Source of the DNA: Cryptomeria japonica
Lineage: Eukaryota; Streptophyta; Pinopsida; Cupressales; Cupressaceae
Length of the DNA: 64,000 nucleotides
Assembly: GCF_030272615.1 (NCBI RefSeq)
Contig: NC_081410.1
Location: forward strand, 288,671,957 to 288,735,956
Direction: 5' to 3'
The notes beneath the pieces are model-generated. The model was not told where the DNA came from and made no database searches. It was given only the letters and a program-made list of their open reading frames with translations. Below, in pieces: positions 48,401 through 60,616 of the stretch (position 1 is the first letter of the stretch; each line of letters begins with the position of its first letter). The translations under genes and the position numbers were made by a program.

Positions 48401-50664
48401 TTTTCAAAGGTCTATTGCTCACAACCTATTAGTACATTGATGCAATATTTTGTACCACATTCTACCACTATGTTGTTTTGAGGCTTTTAGTTTGAAAAAT
48501 AAGTAAGGCTAAACATGAAGACAAATCTATTCAAATTTTATAGGGGGTGATCAAGAGGGAAAGTTAAGGTTGACATTATGCTCACTATGACTAGTTCGTA
48601 GTTTGTTCTAGGGTGTTCCAAATAAATGCACTAGAGTATTGCGCTATGAACTAGCTAGAAAAAGTCTGTAGATGTTCATTGGACCAAGTATAGTGTGGGT
48701 TTGGTGACATTTAGTTCATGTCCCCACTCATGGAGTAACATGTGGGTTTTAGGACCTAGTTGACTAGACATTGTGATTGATAAACTAACTTGTGGATGAC
48801 TTGTAGATATTATGAATATTCTCTCTCTCTCTCTCTCTCTCAGATGTCTTCATCCCATTTTGTCCAGTCTCTCCCTATCCTCCCTTTCTCTTTCTCTCTC
48901 ACATCTCTCTCTCAATTCTCTCTCTCTCCTTCCCTCTCTTCCTCTCCCCCTCTCTCTTTTCCTCTTTCTCTCTCTCTCTCTCTCTCTAGCTTACATTCAT
49001 CCATTCATCTTAGAGGAGTTCATTTTAGATAAATTTAGTTAATTATATGCTTTAGGGATCTGCTTCAATTAGGATTCATTCAAGTAGATACTTTTGGGAT
49101 GCAAAAAGGTGGTGATATGTCCTAGTAGGATAGAAAAATGAGGATGATTCTCCCTCTAGAGGGTACTCGAGAAAAAAATAACATGAGTGGTCTTTTGAAA
49201 AGAAAAACAAAGATAAAATAGGATATAACAAAAAAATGAGAAGATTTGAAAGGAAAAAAAGGTTGAAAAATAAATGAATCAAATGAGAAGAAGAGAAAGG
49301 GGGTAAAAATTATCAAGGGGAAGAGTTGTGGCTAGATTTATATAAATAGGAATTGAGGAGTACGATCTATAAAATATTTTATTTTTACTCTTAGCCTTAA
49401 AAGTTCATAGAGAAAATAAAAACAAGGAGCTAAGGAACACTAAATAATGTACTATTTGATCATCATCAAGCAAAGTGATTGAGGCACTATAGATGACCAA
49501 AAGAAGTAGTATAGCCTATATACGTATTAAAATTTTGAGCTTTGGGTGCTTTTGGGGGTCACTAATGCAGTAGAAGAACTAGGAAAGTATATGTAGTAAA
49601 CTATGAAGTTCATTGTTTAAGAGGAGGGTGAAATGTATGTAAAGTGTGTTTGTATGCCATGAAACACGTGCAAAGGATAAACATGGGTAGTGTTGGTGTT
49701 CCAAACTAATTGTTTGATTATCTCTATAAAGTAGTTATCTTCAATTATTAAGACTCTCAGATTAGTTGTCAATGAAAATGAGACAGTGGCTTGTTCTCCT
49801 TTGCACTTTAGGCTTTGCTAGACGTAGGGATAATCCCTTACTTCAATATCTAAAATATCAATCTCTACATATTGAGATATCGATTAGAGCATAATGTTCC
49901 CCCATTTGTACTAAGGATTGAAATGATCCTACCTAATATTAGTTAAATCCTTAATATTTATCTTATTCAACACCTTGAGAACATGGAAAAATTTGAACAC
50001 AAAAACAAAAAGTAAAATGTTTGTTTTCTGATTTTAGGGTTTTAGAATCTATGTTTCGGATAAGAAGGTATCCTCTTAATGGGATCTATCTAATACAATA
50101 GAGTCAAGCCCTACATGTAAGTTTCATTTTATAATAACAAAACATCATACTTAGACAATTGATAACAATAATAAATATATATTACATCAATATGTCCAAT
50201 AAAGGGTATTATCTGCAACACTTCTTAATGATCCTTTAATGCAACACACATTCCCTAAGGTATTATCTAGAATAGCTCATGCAAATATCATAGACTTGTT
50301 AATATATCAAGATTGGAAAACATCATCTCCTCTAATTAGATTAAGAGCATAGATACAAAATAGTATCAGGTGCGTCATAATAGGAATCATTGTGTTATTT
50401 CATAACACACCATTAAAAGGATTCATCCATTAAATTTTCCATAAATATCCTAGCAAGGAACACAACATGATGAAAATATTTGTAATGTAAAAGTATAAAT
50501 GACTTGAAATGTAAGGATACATGTAAAGATAATCACAGAGTACAAGTCCTCCCACATAATTAGAAACAAGTCCTCCCACATAATCACAACATTTAGATTT
50601 CACCAAAAAAATCAATATCAAATAGATAATATACTAATCACATACCTCATACATTTAAATCATG
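48401..50664. other. No gene seen; CT microsatellite
   Basis: (CT)n tracts lie at 48821-48842 and, interrupted, at about 48888-48988. A purine-rich stretch lies at 49180-49290. Otherwise AT-rich. It would be the 3' side of the TNP2-type gene. Confidence 0.45.
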
Positions 50665-50700
50665 TCACTGATCTTCTTCTTCATCCAACTATTCATGTGT

Positions 50701-50702
<2 letters not shown>

Positions 50703-50790
<88 letters not shown>
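50703..50790 (-). repeat. (ATC)n microsatellite, distal part of acidic tail
   Basis: On the minus strand it encodes consecutive Asp codons (GAT) in frame with the end of the TNP2-type protein, followed by a Glu/Asp-rich end and TGA. It was once continuous with 51926-52282. Confidence 0.85.
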
Positions 50791-50791
<1 letters not shown>

Positions 50792-51925
50792 GTTACTACT
50801 TATCAAATTGGCATTAGTTTTTATATTCAAAGTCATACTATATATTCTAGTCAGTTAGCACTACCAAATCATGTAGTCAGTACACATAGAGAAGTCAGTA
50901 TGCACAGTCTAGTCGGTTACAGAAGAAAGCAGTCATAGAACGCAGTATACAATGAGCTATCTACCGAGTATCTTTTTATGACCACCGAGTAGCAAAGATG
51001 ACACACCGAGTGAAACGTGTTACCAGATACATTGAACCTGGACATGCATATGAAAACGTGTTACAAGATCGAGGCACATCTAACCATTATTACATTGGAA
51101 ATTGCACCAGAAGACTGTGTATGATTTTAAGGACAATCTAACCAATGAAATATTTTGTTTAGTTATTCATTTGAGGAATCTTGTTTGTAAGATCAGAGCA
51201 ATGAATTGGATCACTGTTTTAAGAGATATATTTATACAGCATTAGTGAAGTGTATGTATGCATGAAGGAAGACTGTTACAGAGACATAAAGGTCACCGAG
51301 AAGGTTTTCAGAGAACAGTCGAAGAACAGAGTAAATAGAAGGGTTTATCGAGTTACTATATGGGTTACTGAGGTATGCTATAAGCAAGGTAATCTATTCT
51401 AAGCACATAGAATCTGCTATAACATTTCAGATGTAAAGTTGCAGATATTTGTAATGATTTTATTGTAATATTGTGAAGATGAAAGAGAAACCTTTAACAG
51501 GGTAAAAGACTCTAATCAAGTCTATAAATTGTAAAGCCTCTAACCAGGTGCAACATTCAGAATAAATGTTGTAAAATCCTTTAGCAAGGTAGATCTAATA
51601 GATCTTGTTACTCCTAACAGGGTGTGCTATCAGAAATAGCTAAAATGTAGCTCTAACCGAGCATTCTTTATTATTGCAGTAGTGAAGTTGTGGGTGCCAT
51701 CCCCACTGCAGTTTTTCTCTCTAACCAAGAGTTTCTGCGTAACCAAAATATATTTGTTATGGAGTGAATCATGTATGATTGTTATCTATTTGTTTTAACT
51801 TTATTTTATGTTACTGCACTATTCTGTTTATGCATAACAGTAAAGTTATTATTCAAGAAAAGTTTTGGAGTACTGATTCACCCCTCCCCTCTCAGTACAT
51901 TAGCTTTCCATATTGGGCCTAACAT
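50791..51925 (+). mobile_element. Copia-like solo LTR inserted in the (ATC)n tract
   Basis: About 1,135 bases of unrelated sequence split the microsatellite. The right end holds the Ty1/copia LTR hallmarks TTTTTCTCTCTAACCAAGAG...TGCGTAACC and TTCACCCCTCCCCTCTCAGT, ending GGGCCTAACA. No primer site or internal region follows. The left end reads AGTTACTAC where TG is expected, so one base may have mutated. The target duplication cannot be told apart inside the repeat. Confidence 0.65.
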
Positions 51926-51990
51926 CATCATCATAATCATCATCATCATCATCATCATCCTCATCCTCATCCTCATCCTCATCCTCATCC

Positions 51991-52075
<85 letters not shown>

Positions 52076-52233
52076 CATCATCATCCTCATCCTCATCCTC
52101 ATCCTCATCCTCATCCTCATCCTCATCATCATCATCATCATCATCGTCATCTTCATCCTCATCGTCATTGTCATCATCATCGTCATCATCATCATCATCA
52201 TCGTCATCGTCATCATCATCGTCATCATCATCG

Positions 52234-52282
<49 letters not shown>

Positions 52283-52290
52283 GAGCATTA
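51926..52290 (-). repeat. (ATC/CTC)n microsatellite encoding poly-Asp/Glu tail
   Basis: About 360 bases of ATC with CTC, ATA and GTC variants. On the minus strand, in frame with DUF4216 and its acidic tail (52290-52430), it reads GAT/GAG/GAC codons, that is Asp with Glu. The poly-Ile and poly-Met frames on this stretch are other frames of the repeat. Confidence 0.9.
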
Positions 52291-55219
52291 ACTCCTACAT
52301 CATCATGATCTTGTTCCTCTTCTTAGATATCTTCATCAGGAACATCATCAACTAACTGTTGATCTTGATCATCATGTACATCATCTTCTAGTTAATTTGT
52401 ATCTTCTTCTTCCATGACATCATACTTTACCAGCCTTCCTCTAGGATCATGTCTAACAAAAAATGACCAACCTGGTTTATGTGGGACCTCTGAGTAAAAT
52501 ACCTGCTCACATTGGCTTGGAAGAACATAGGGCTCATTTCCAGCTTGCTCAAATGACCTTGTATTAACCATTGTAAATCCATTATCATGTTCAATAACCA
52601 TTCTGTCAGGATCATTTTCATTCAATCATAGTATGTACCATTGGATGACCAAAAGAACTAATTTGAAGGACCCAAAGTCACACTCAAGTATATCATCCAA
52701 AATCCCATAGTATCGATTTTCTGAGACTTGAGGATGTATGTCACTTTTAGATGAAATATTAGTCACCTGAAATACTGGAGTTATCCTAGAATCACAAGTT
52801 TTCTTCGTGTCATCCAACTTTTTGATGTGAAATTTATGACCATTGCACCACATAGCCTTGTGGTGTTTCACATGCAATATGTCAAACATGTAAAAATTAT
52901 TGCATCACCAGTTGATAAACATATTTATTCTTGGTCGAATGTATGCAAAAAATAACATATATATATATACATCATTACAATTGAAAAAAATTTAAATAAT
53001 ATGGGTGATTAATATATTTATACGTACCTCTTTATCTTTTAAACCATATGTCAAATCTATTTCCCTTGGTGTAACATTGGAATCTCCATTACGATGAGCT
53101 TCTTTAAACCAATGAAGCCACACCTTTCCATGTTAACGTGCGACCAGATTATTGACATCGTTCAATCCATACCGTCATCCAATCAAGATTGTTTTCAACA
53201 TACAAATGTAGTGCATCCCACTCTTGAGCAACTGTATAAAAAATAACTAAAAATTTACAACTGATGTATATTGAAGATTAAGAATTAATTAACTAAAATA
53301 TATATAAAAACCAAATGTAAAATGTATTCAGATTAATGTCCATGAATATCCAATAATTACCTCTCACTTTCCTCAATCTATCTTTCCCCATTAGGTACTC
53401 CCCTTCAAATTTGTTAATGGAATTGGGATCCCAAATGTGATCTACATGGATCTTTGTGGCAAACTTAGGAAGATATTTAATAATGTACACCATAGTCTAG
53501 TATATCATATATCCCTCCACCATAGAACCCTTAGGATGTGCTCTTTGTCAAACCAAAGCCTTCAAAATTTTTAAGTGCCTCTCAACCATCCACATTAACC
53601 TTGTGTGTACATGTCCACACAATTCAATCTCCTCAACTTGGTGTATGAGGTAGCTTTCTTGTGCATTGAAAAATGTTGAAGGTAGACACTTTTTCATTTC
53701 ACACATTAGACGAGGATTTTTTCTCTTCCAATATTTTATATCTTCTTTATGAATTTCTTTATATGACAACCATCTACAAGTGATTCAAGGCACAAATATA
53801 TTAACGAGAATTAACAAAATAATATACAATATAACAAGTAAAATAAATGGCAAATATAATATTTATACAACAAATTGAACAAATAACACTACTTACCTCA
53901 TGTATAACACTACAAATAACACTAGATCATCATATATAACTTGCTTGACATTATTGTCGAAGTGATCTGGGAGAGATAGAGGTAGAATGTACTGCAACAA
54001 TTATAAAATGATATTTTCATTGTTTTTCCAAAACTAGTACTAAACATAATACAATGAAAAGTACATATAGTATACAAATATATAGTAAATATAAAAGAAC
54101 ATGAATTACCTTAATGAAGGTATGTCAATCATGTGTTTTCATCCTTGGCCCAAATTCACTTTTCTTTCTTATGATATTGTTTATGTTCACAAAAAATCCT
54201 GTGGGAAATTGAATTTTTCGTATGACCTCTTTTATAGCATTGTTTTGCTACTCTGTTAATAACCAAGGAAGGACACTTATATTAATTTGGTCTCCGGGCC
54301 TATTTAATTGAATGCCATTTTTCATTGCATGATTGGATTCCTAAATGTCAGTACAAATTTTAACAATTTTTCTTTGTCACGCCTTCCATCCAATATTTTC
54401 CATAACGTCTCTATTATTTTCTTTCCAATACGCATAGTATCAAACAAAATTTGTAGCTGCTCATTGTAGGGCAACCTACTAGATTGTCTGGGATAACTTT
54501 TTAGTCCCTTTGGAAGGTGGTAATTAATTCCTTGATGACCTTCATGAAGCATATACATTTAAAAATTTAATAACAACAATCATCATCAATTACAACATGA
54601 GTAAAAAAAACAATATAAAAATATAAATTCCAAACATATCATATATGATAGATAAACAATTAGATTGAATGACATTACCTTGATAATTAATTTTATTATA
54701 TTCCAACTTCCATAGGTGAGGTGCCATTCTTCGTGGTTTTGATGTAGTCTCTTCTTTCCCATTGAAAAGATATTTTTTAGTAGTTCGATACTTATGATTT
54801 TTGTGGAGGAAGTGCCTATACTCATCAAACACCTTCTTTCCTAAACTTGTTGAATGACGAGATTTCATCTTTGGACCACAAACTGGACATGCAAATTTTC
54901 CCTTTGTTTGAAGAACTGCAAGATCATGTATAACTAGATGAAATATGTTAATTTTTATAATTATATATATTGAATGAATTATTTAAAAAAATGCATGATT
55001 TATACTTTAAAAAATTAAACATTATTAAAGGGTGCAAGTTGAACATTATAACATACCATAAAAATGTGTTAGCCCTGGAGCATCATGAATTGTCCATATA
55101 AGCATTGCATGGAATTGAAATTGTCTTTGTCCTATTGGTCTCAAGATGTCATACATAGTGACACCATTCCATAACTCTAGCAACTCATTGATAAGAGGCT
55201 CAATATATACATTCATATC

Positions 55220-56889
55220 TGTGTGGGGGAAAAAGCGAGACTAGGTTATCATGCCCTAATCCTACCTTTTGACACACATTACAGAATACAAAAGAGCCTA
55301 GAGGTATCACACAATTGGCTACTTCTTTTTGTGAAAGAGACAGCCATGGGCTACCTATTAGGATTTCTATTCCTTTGTTGTAATTGAAAGGTAAGATTAT
55401 GCAAGTTCAATTCCTAACCCTAAAATGCAAGTGTGAACTAATAACAAGATTGCAGAATTGAACTTAAACAATGGAAAGCTGTAAATACAAAGATAAAACA
55501 AGAATGCAAATGCGTACTCGGAGTCAAAATATGAGTGGAAATGTTATGGATGGGGGTGCGGGCGCCACTGTCCTGATTTTGCACCTAAAACTGCACCTGA
55601 AACTGCTATCTTGCAATCTGGAAAACTATCCGAACTGCTAAAGATTGTTGTCTATCAGGAGGACCAGGGCGCCCAGGGCCCCTGTCCTAGGGACCAGGGC
55701 ACCTAGCGCCCCTATCTTGGAAGAACCAGGGCACCCCACGCCCCTGTCCTGGTCTTCTGCTCTGAAACTGGGTGTGTGGTTCCGTCTCCGTCTGCTTCTT
55801 TCGGATCTGTAACTTGCGACCTCGTCTGAATCCCAAAATCTGCACTTATATCTGAAAGAGGTGTTTGGGCGGCTATATAGGGTTTTGCCTTAGTCAAACC
55901 CCCGCTTCAGTGATTTCCACCTCCACGAATAGCCAAGTTGTATTGTAAAAGTAATGTGTGTGCAGACCTTGTGTGTGTGCAAGATCTAAAATGCAAGTAA
56001 GCAAACTAGAGCAACCTAGAAAGTAAACCCTAATTGCTTGTAAATGACAATGTAAATGCTCCAAATCAAGATGCCAAGTGATCTAAAGCATGAATGTAAG
56101 TGATATAATGAAGCTTATGTAAAGACATGAAAACAACATGAAATCATACCCAACCCCAAGGGAGGGGTACAAGCCAATCTTTAGTCAGTGATCCCTTATT
56201 GCTCTTCCATGCCTTCAAAGCCCTAAGTGAATGAATGGATTTGATGAATGCTTAGAGAATGAATGTTGAGAGTGGTTGAAGTCTTCAAAGATCTGCTCTT
56301 TCACTACATATGAGGTTCCTGAAAACAAAATCCGGATCCCTTCTAATGAAGAAAGAGAGCTCTTATGTATGAAACCCTAGGTCGTAATTTCATCTTTTGG
56401 CCGACCTAGAGATTGAATCTCCCGCCAATTTCTTGGGGTTAAGCTTTATTTTATGATTGGATCACGCTCCTAAAATTTTGGGAAAAATGTCCGGGACCGT
56501 GTGCACTCCGGGCGCCACGGTCCTGACAACTTTTCACCAAATTTTCAGGGCCGTCAGATATGATGATTTTAGAGAGAATCCCGAAGTTACAGGTGATTTC
56601 GAGATGTTTTGACCCCTGAAATGAAGCCCCCAAGCTCAGAATAGGGCCTAATTAGGGTTTTTGATTAAGTGATGTATTGGAGGAATAAAATGAAAGGGGC
56701 ATGCTTTAATGAAAGGGCCCGACTTTATGATGTAGAAGATGATGAAATAGAACCTTTAGACCTAATTAATTTGATTAATTAAGTGCTAAAGGGGAAATGA
56801 AATGCAAAATGCAACTGCGCCAAGGTGGGTGCTAAACTAGGTGTTAAATTGTACTGCTTTAGCAAGTGCGTACAATTTATGACGTTACA
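55220..56889 (-). mobile_element. 3' LTR of Tat copy 2
   Basis: About 1,670 bases. In plus orientation it starts TGTGTGGGGG (55220, or 55222) where TNP2 coding stops, and ends TTACA at 56889 before TTTAGCCCCCA. It contains the GGGCGCCANNGTCCTG motif at 55560-55575 and 56510-56526, and related CAGGGCGCCCAGGGCCCC units at 55660-55745. Confidence 0.85.
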
Positions 56890-56905
56890 TTTAGCCCCCA
56901 TTTTA
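56890..56905 (-). promoter_or_regulatory. Polypurine tract of Tat copy 2
   Basis: On the minus strand AAAATGGGGGCTAAA lies directly before the LTR start TGTAACGTC. It is conserved with 9880-9895. Confidence 0.65.
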
Positions 56906-57462
56906 GCGGTCATATGAGTACTACGTGCATATGCAAGATAAAGTACAGAAAAGTAAACATTATTTGAAAAAGGATATATCCATAAGTTGTCGGACGAAGC
57001 CCCCAGCGGTATCTGCAGTACACAGTTAGGAACCGCACCCTACAAAACACACGTTAGATCACAAAATCACCTAATGCTTACTAAGGAAAGTGATGAAATT
57101 TGTGAGTAGCTATATGCCCCCCCTGTTTTGGCTTGCTTATTAGGGAGGTGAAACAAGGTAACATGTTTACTTACAACAAATTGTGTGAGAGAGTATTGAT
57201 GAGGGATGTTCACTAAAAAGGCTTCATCAGAGCACTTTTTGGAGTATCGCGAGAGTAGGGGAATGAAAATATGTTTCCTACGCAACAAACGGTTCAGAAA
57301 TCGCATCTCCCAAACTCAAGTTATGATGAAATGAGTGAAAGAGGAAAATTAGGGTTTTGAAAGTAAAGGTAAAGGAATGAAAGTATATACCTTGAAAGTG
57401 ACATTTGCATTTGTCACTTTGTTGATTTTGAGTATTGCAGTGGAGCCCACATAGCCATCATC

Positions 57463-59915
57463 ATGCCTTCACGACGACCGAAGCATCCCACGAGGATTGA
57501 GATCATGCGACAGGCCGTGATTGACGACGAGCCACTGGACGAAGTGAGTTGATTGAACGTTGACTTTTGATTTTCTGCATTTGACTTTCTGTGATTATTT
57601 GCAGGCCCTGGAACCTGACTGTGGGTCCCACACAGGGTGCCATGGTCCCTGTGGGGTGCCATGGTCCCTTCAGGGTGCCATGGTCCCTGTGGGGCGCCAT
57701 GGTCCCCTCAGGGTGCCATGGTCCCTGACAGGGCGCCATGGTCCCCTCAGGGCGCCATGGTCCCTTCAAGGTGCCATGGTCCCTGACAGGGTGCCATGGT
57801 CCCAATCAGGGCGCCATGGTCCCAATCAGGACTTGGCGATAGATACCAGGGTTAGCATACGATGTTCGACAGTTTGCATGAATGATTTTGATGATTGAGT
57901 ATTGATTATAGTTATGTTTTTGTGATGCAGGGTCTCCCGTACATGAGAGAGCACACGACGGGGCAGATTCTTCGCAGTTTGCGAGATCAGATTCCGCGAC
58001 TTACTCAGGCAAAGAGAGACACATTGTCGATAGTAGGTTTATGGTCTATGATTCTTATGCCGGCCATTCGATTTCATCCTGTGATGCTGATGGCACTCAT
58101 GGAGCGATGGGATCCTGACACATGCATGTTCCAGCTTCCAGTAGGGGAGATGATGGTGACACTTGAGGATGTGTACCGCATTCTTCGCCTACCGATCAGA
58201 GGAGCTACCATGACATATGCGACCGATCGGTCAGTAGAGGATCATCAGAGGGAGCAGGTATATTGCATAGGGAGAGTCATGCCGGGTGAGACGAGAGGTC
58301 GTATCATGGTCAGCTGGCTCTTACATCCTATAAGGGAGGTGCCCCTCATGAGACGTCTTATGATAGCCATCATTGCACTAGCCATCTTCCCTAATGGGCA
58401 AGGTACACACATGCATGGGGGTCTCACATGGTGTATCAGGGCTATGGAGAGACACAGGAGAGTATATGCCTGGGGTAAGAGTATGCTTGCATATCTCTAT
58501 CACAACCTTGAGGAGTATGTTTTTGGACAGGGTTGCAGCTTGATGACATGCACACTTCTGCAGGTGTGGATATTTGAGCACTTTACATGCACCAGGCCTA
58601 TCAGCTATTCGATGAGTATGGCTAGTGAGTGACCTAGGGTATTTTCTTATCCACTTACCAGCGAGTGGAGATTTGGAGATCTATTGTATTGGAGAGTGAT
58701 GGTTGACAGATTGACCGCTGAGGTGACCGTGTGGAGACCATATCTGCGGATGCACAGATGGGATGGGATGGAGAGATAGTTAGCATGCCTACAGAGGAAC
58801 CGCCTACTGAGAGGGTGATATCCACACATCATAGTCCCATTCTACTTTGACCGAGTACGGAGGCAGTTTGGGCTAGAGCAGTGTGTTCCAACTGATGTGC
58901 CCATCTACACTCGACACTCACGAGTCCTTCCCAGACCCAGAGCAGTAGCGAGACCCATGATAGATGATATCAAGCTCACAGATATAGAGGGGTCCGACCA
59001 GGATGTGGTCACTGATTATGCTGCAGACCCTAGGGCACAACGCAGGTATCTCTCATGGTTTATGAGATCATACCCGGGGCCTATCTTTCCACCAGATCAC
59101 CCGACAGGCCATCCAGGCCCATGGAGACATGGAGACCAAGATGAGGATCAGGGATCTAGGTCGGAGGAGGGAGAGGGTCATGAGGAGGCAGGAGAGCCCG
59201 ATCCGCCCATAGGAGATTAGCCCAGTGTCGAGGAGGAGGAGGACAAGGATGACGATGAGGAGGAGAGAGATGATGATGAGGAGAATGAGGATGCAGATGA
59301 GGATGAGGATACAGATGAGGATAGGGATGATGAGGAGGAGTCAGATGCAGCTCCCCATCATTTAGGGGATGATACCGTAGCCCTAGATCCTCCCGTTATT
59401 CCCCAAAAGGGGGAACACGAGGTGATACGAAGACTTGCACCTATCGCGCATAGATCGTTCGAGTGTGGGGAGCCTAGTAGTTCCCAGTCACAGATGCTAC
59501 CATATCACGATCCCTACTGGCGTGAGGGAGATCTGGGTATAGTAGGTTTATATTGATTGATTGATGTTTTGATGATATAAAATGGTACTAACACAAAATC
59601 TGTTCTACTGCTACAGCTAATGTGCAGGAGTGGCATTCCTTGATCCAGCAAGCAGTGACAGATATCTCCACGACAGCGCAGATCCCTAGTTCCTCACAGG
59701 TTGCTTATAGACTTCAAGGGAACGCGGGTCGGCATGATGATTTGTTTTCCCCATTTCGAGTATAGGTAGAGATATGGAGGGAGAGAGAGCGAGCTCTATC
59801 AGAGGACCTTCAGCGGGCACAGCGTGATCTAGCAGCAGCTCAGGCCGAGGCTACCTCGTATCGCGTTATCCTTATGGATAGGGATCGTAGGAGTTCCTCT
59901 CGGAGCCATTCATGA
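57463..59915 (+). pseudogene. Antisense PMD (plant mobile domain) gene of Tat copy 2
   Basis: Exon 1 is 57463-57543 (27 codons, start ATG 57463), with donor GTGAGT. Intron 1 holds a minisatellite. Exon 2 is 57931-59536 (acceptor TGATGCAG, donor GTATAG) and exon 3 starts at 59617 (acceptor CTACAG); phases agree. Exon 2 is open to 58632 and encodes the PMD: MERWDPDTCMFQLPVGEM, VTLEDVYRILRLPIRG, then MRRLMIA and GTHMHGGLT. The same frame continues with a few stops (TGA 58630, a TAG near 58780, a TGA near 58818), all fitting C-to-T from CGA or CAG. Then come LLYWRVM, FYFDRVRRQFGLEQ and a long Glu/Asp tail (59160-59345). Exon 3 has a coiled coil rich in Arg, Glu and Ala and an SRSHS end at TGA 59913. 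It is antisense to pol, so it needs its own promoter. PMD proteins act in silencing in Arabidopsis; the role here is unknown. Confidence 0.85.
57618..57836 (+). repeat. GGGCGCCATGGTCCC minisatellite in PMD intron 1
   Basis: About a dozen units of 18-19 bases, each with the palindromes GGCGCC (or GGTGCC) and CCATGG, separated by a variable CTGACA/CCTCA/CTGTG spacer. The diverged counterpart is in copy 1 at 10608-10746, and the same core is found singly in the LTR. Confidence 0.9.
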
Positions 59916-60017
59916 TCTATATCATGGTATACCCCCATGGGTCCACCTGCACGGCCGGATCAGGAGGGAGCATCTAGTCGTCACTCTCCAGCCACCAGCC
60001 CTAGGGATAGGAGATGA

Positions 60018-60616
60018 TCTTATGATGTAGGGGAGGTCACATTTTGGATGTGTAGTGACCTACCTTTGTATATTGATCCACACATATATATATATACATG
60101 CTTCTTTATCTCAAATGTGTTATCTTTAATGTCTAAAACAATGTATATTTTGCTTTGATTAATGCTAACACATTTGGTAGATGTACATGTATGTTCTGAA
60201 TTTAATTTCCATGTGATTGATTTCTCAATGCTCCATGATTAAATTGATACATGTGTGACTTAATTAAAATATTTGATCAAGTACTATATTGATGATAAGG
60301 AATAGAATATGTATTAAGCCTACAAATCATATAACTAATGTGATTTAATTTGAGTTTAAACACAACATGACACGATTCAACTTAACACATAAAGATATTG
60401 TATAATATGTCAACATAATGAAAAATGTAAATCTTTTGCAATTTACATAAATGAATTCAAGACAAATCATAAAGAAACACGCTTGTCAGGAACGAAGCAA
60501 CATAGATTAAACAAAACATCATTTAATTCTTATTTGCTCTAACAAAGATATGCTAACATATTATCCAATTTTGAGGAAATGAGAAAGGAAATAGATGGGT
60601 GATAAGGAATGAGGAA
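60018..60616. other. Spacer between PMD gene and pol end, copy 2
   Basis: AT-rich, no open frame of note, aligned with 14.29-14.88 kb. The two convergent genes would end their transcripts here. Confidence 0.5.

Larger units (their letters stand above)
50665..55219 (-). pseudogene. CACTA/En-Spm TNP2-type transposase gene, multi-exon, broken
   Basis: The TNP2 (Transposase_21) domain is in exons about 55217-55057 (INELLELWNGVTMYD and LIWTIHDAPG blocks) and 54915-54679 (GKFACPVCG, then YRHFLHKNHKYR and FNGKEE). Exon about 54558-54110 includes LWKILDGRRDKEK and, after a frameshift, a KTHD.HTFIK block. DUF4218 follows in about 53993-53898 and 53774-53350 (LPSTFFNAQESYLIHQVEE, HTRLMWMVERHLK, FEGEYLMGKDR), then DUF4216 in about 53210-53037 and 52889-52392 (NGHKFHIKK, YYGILDDILECDFGSFK, GFTMVNTRSF). 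A Glu/Asp tail then reaches a TGA at 50665-50667. Splice sites fit at most borders. Stops are TAA, TAG or TGA, mostly explained by C-to-T. It moves CACTA elements by cut and paste. The N-terminal part is cut off by the Tat element at 55220. Confidence 0.87.

Noticed and set aside
48790-49042. Ser-Leu-rich frames
   Set aside because: Frames of the CT microsatellite.
51771-52355. 194-codon plus-strand frame rich in Ile and a 136-codon minus frame rich in Met
   Set aside because: Both are alternative frames of the (ATC)n repeat. The meaningful frame is the minus-strand Asp/Glu one, in register with DUF4216.
57618-57836. CRISPR-like spaced repeat array
   Set aside because: Units are 18-19 bases with no unique spacers of constant length, and the context is a plant retrotransposon; it is a minisatellite.
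57503-57898. Repetitive frames on both strands with HGPL/GPWHP peptides
   Set aside because: Translation of the intron minisatellite; splice sites place it inside intron 1 of the PMD gene.
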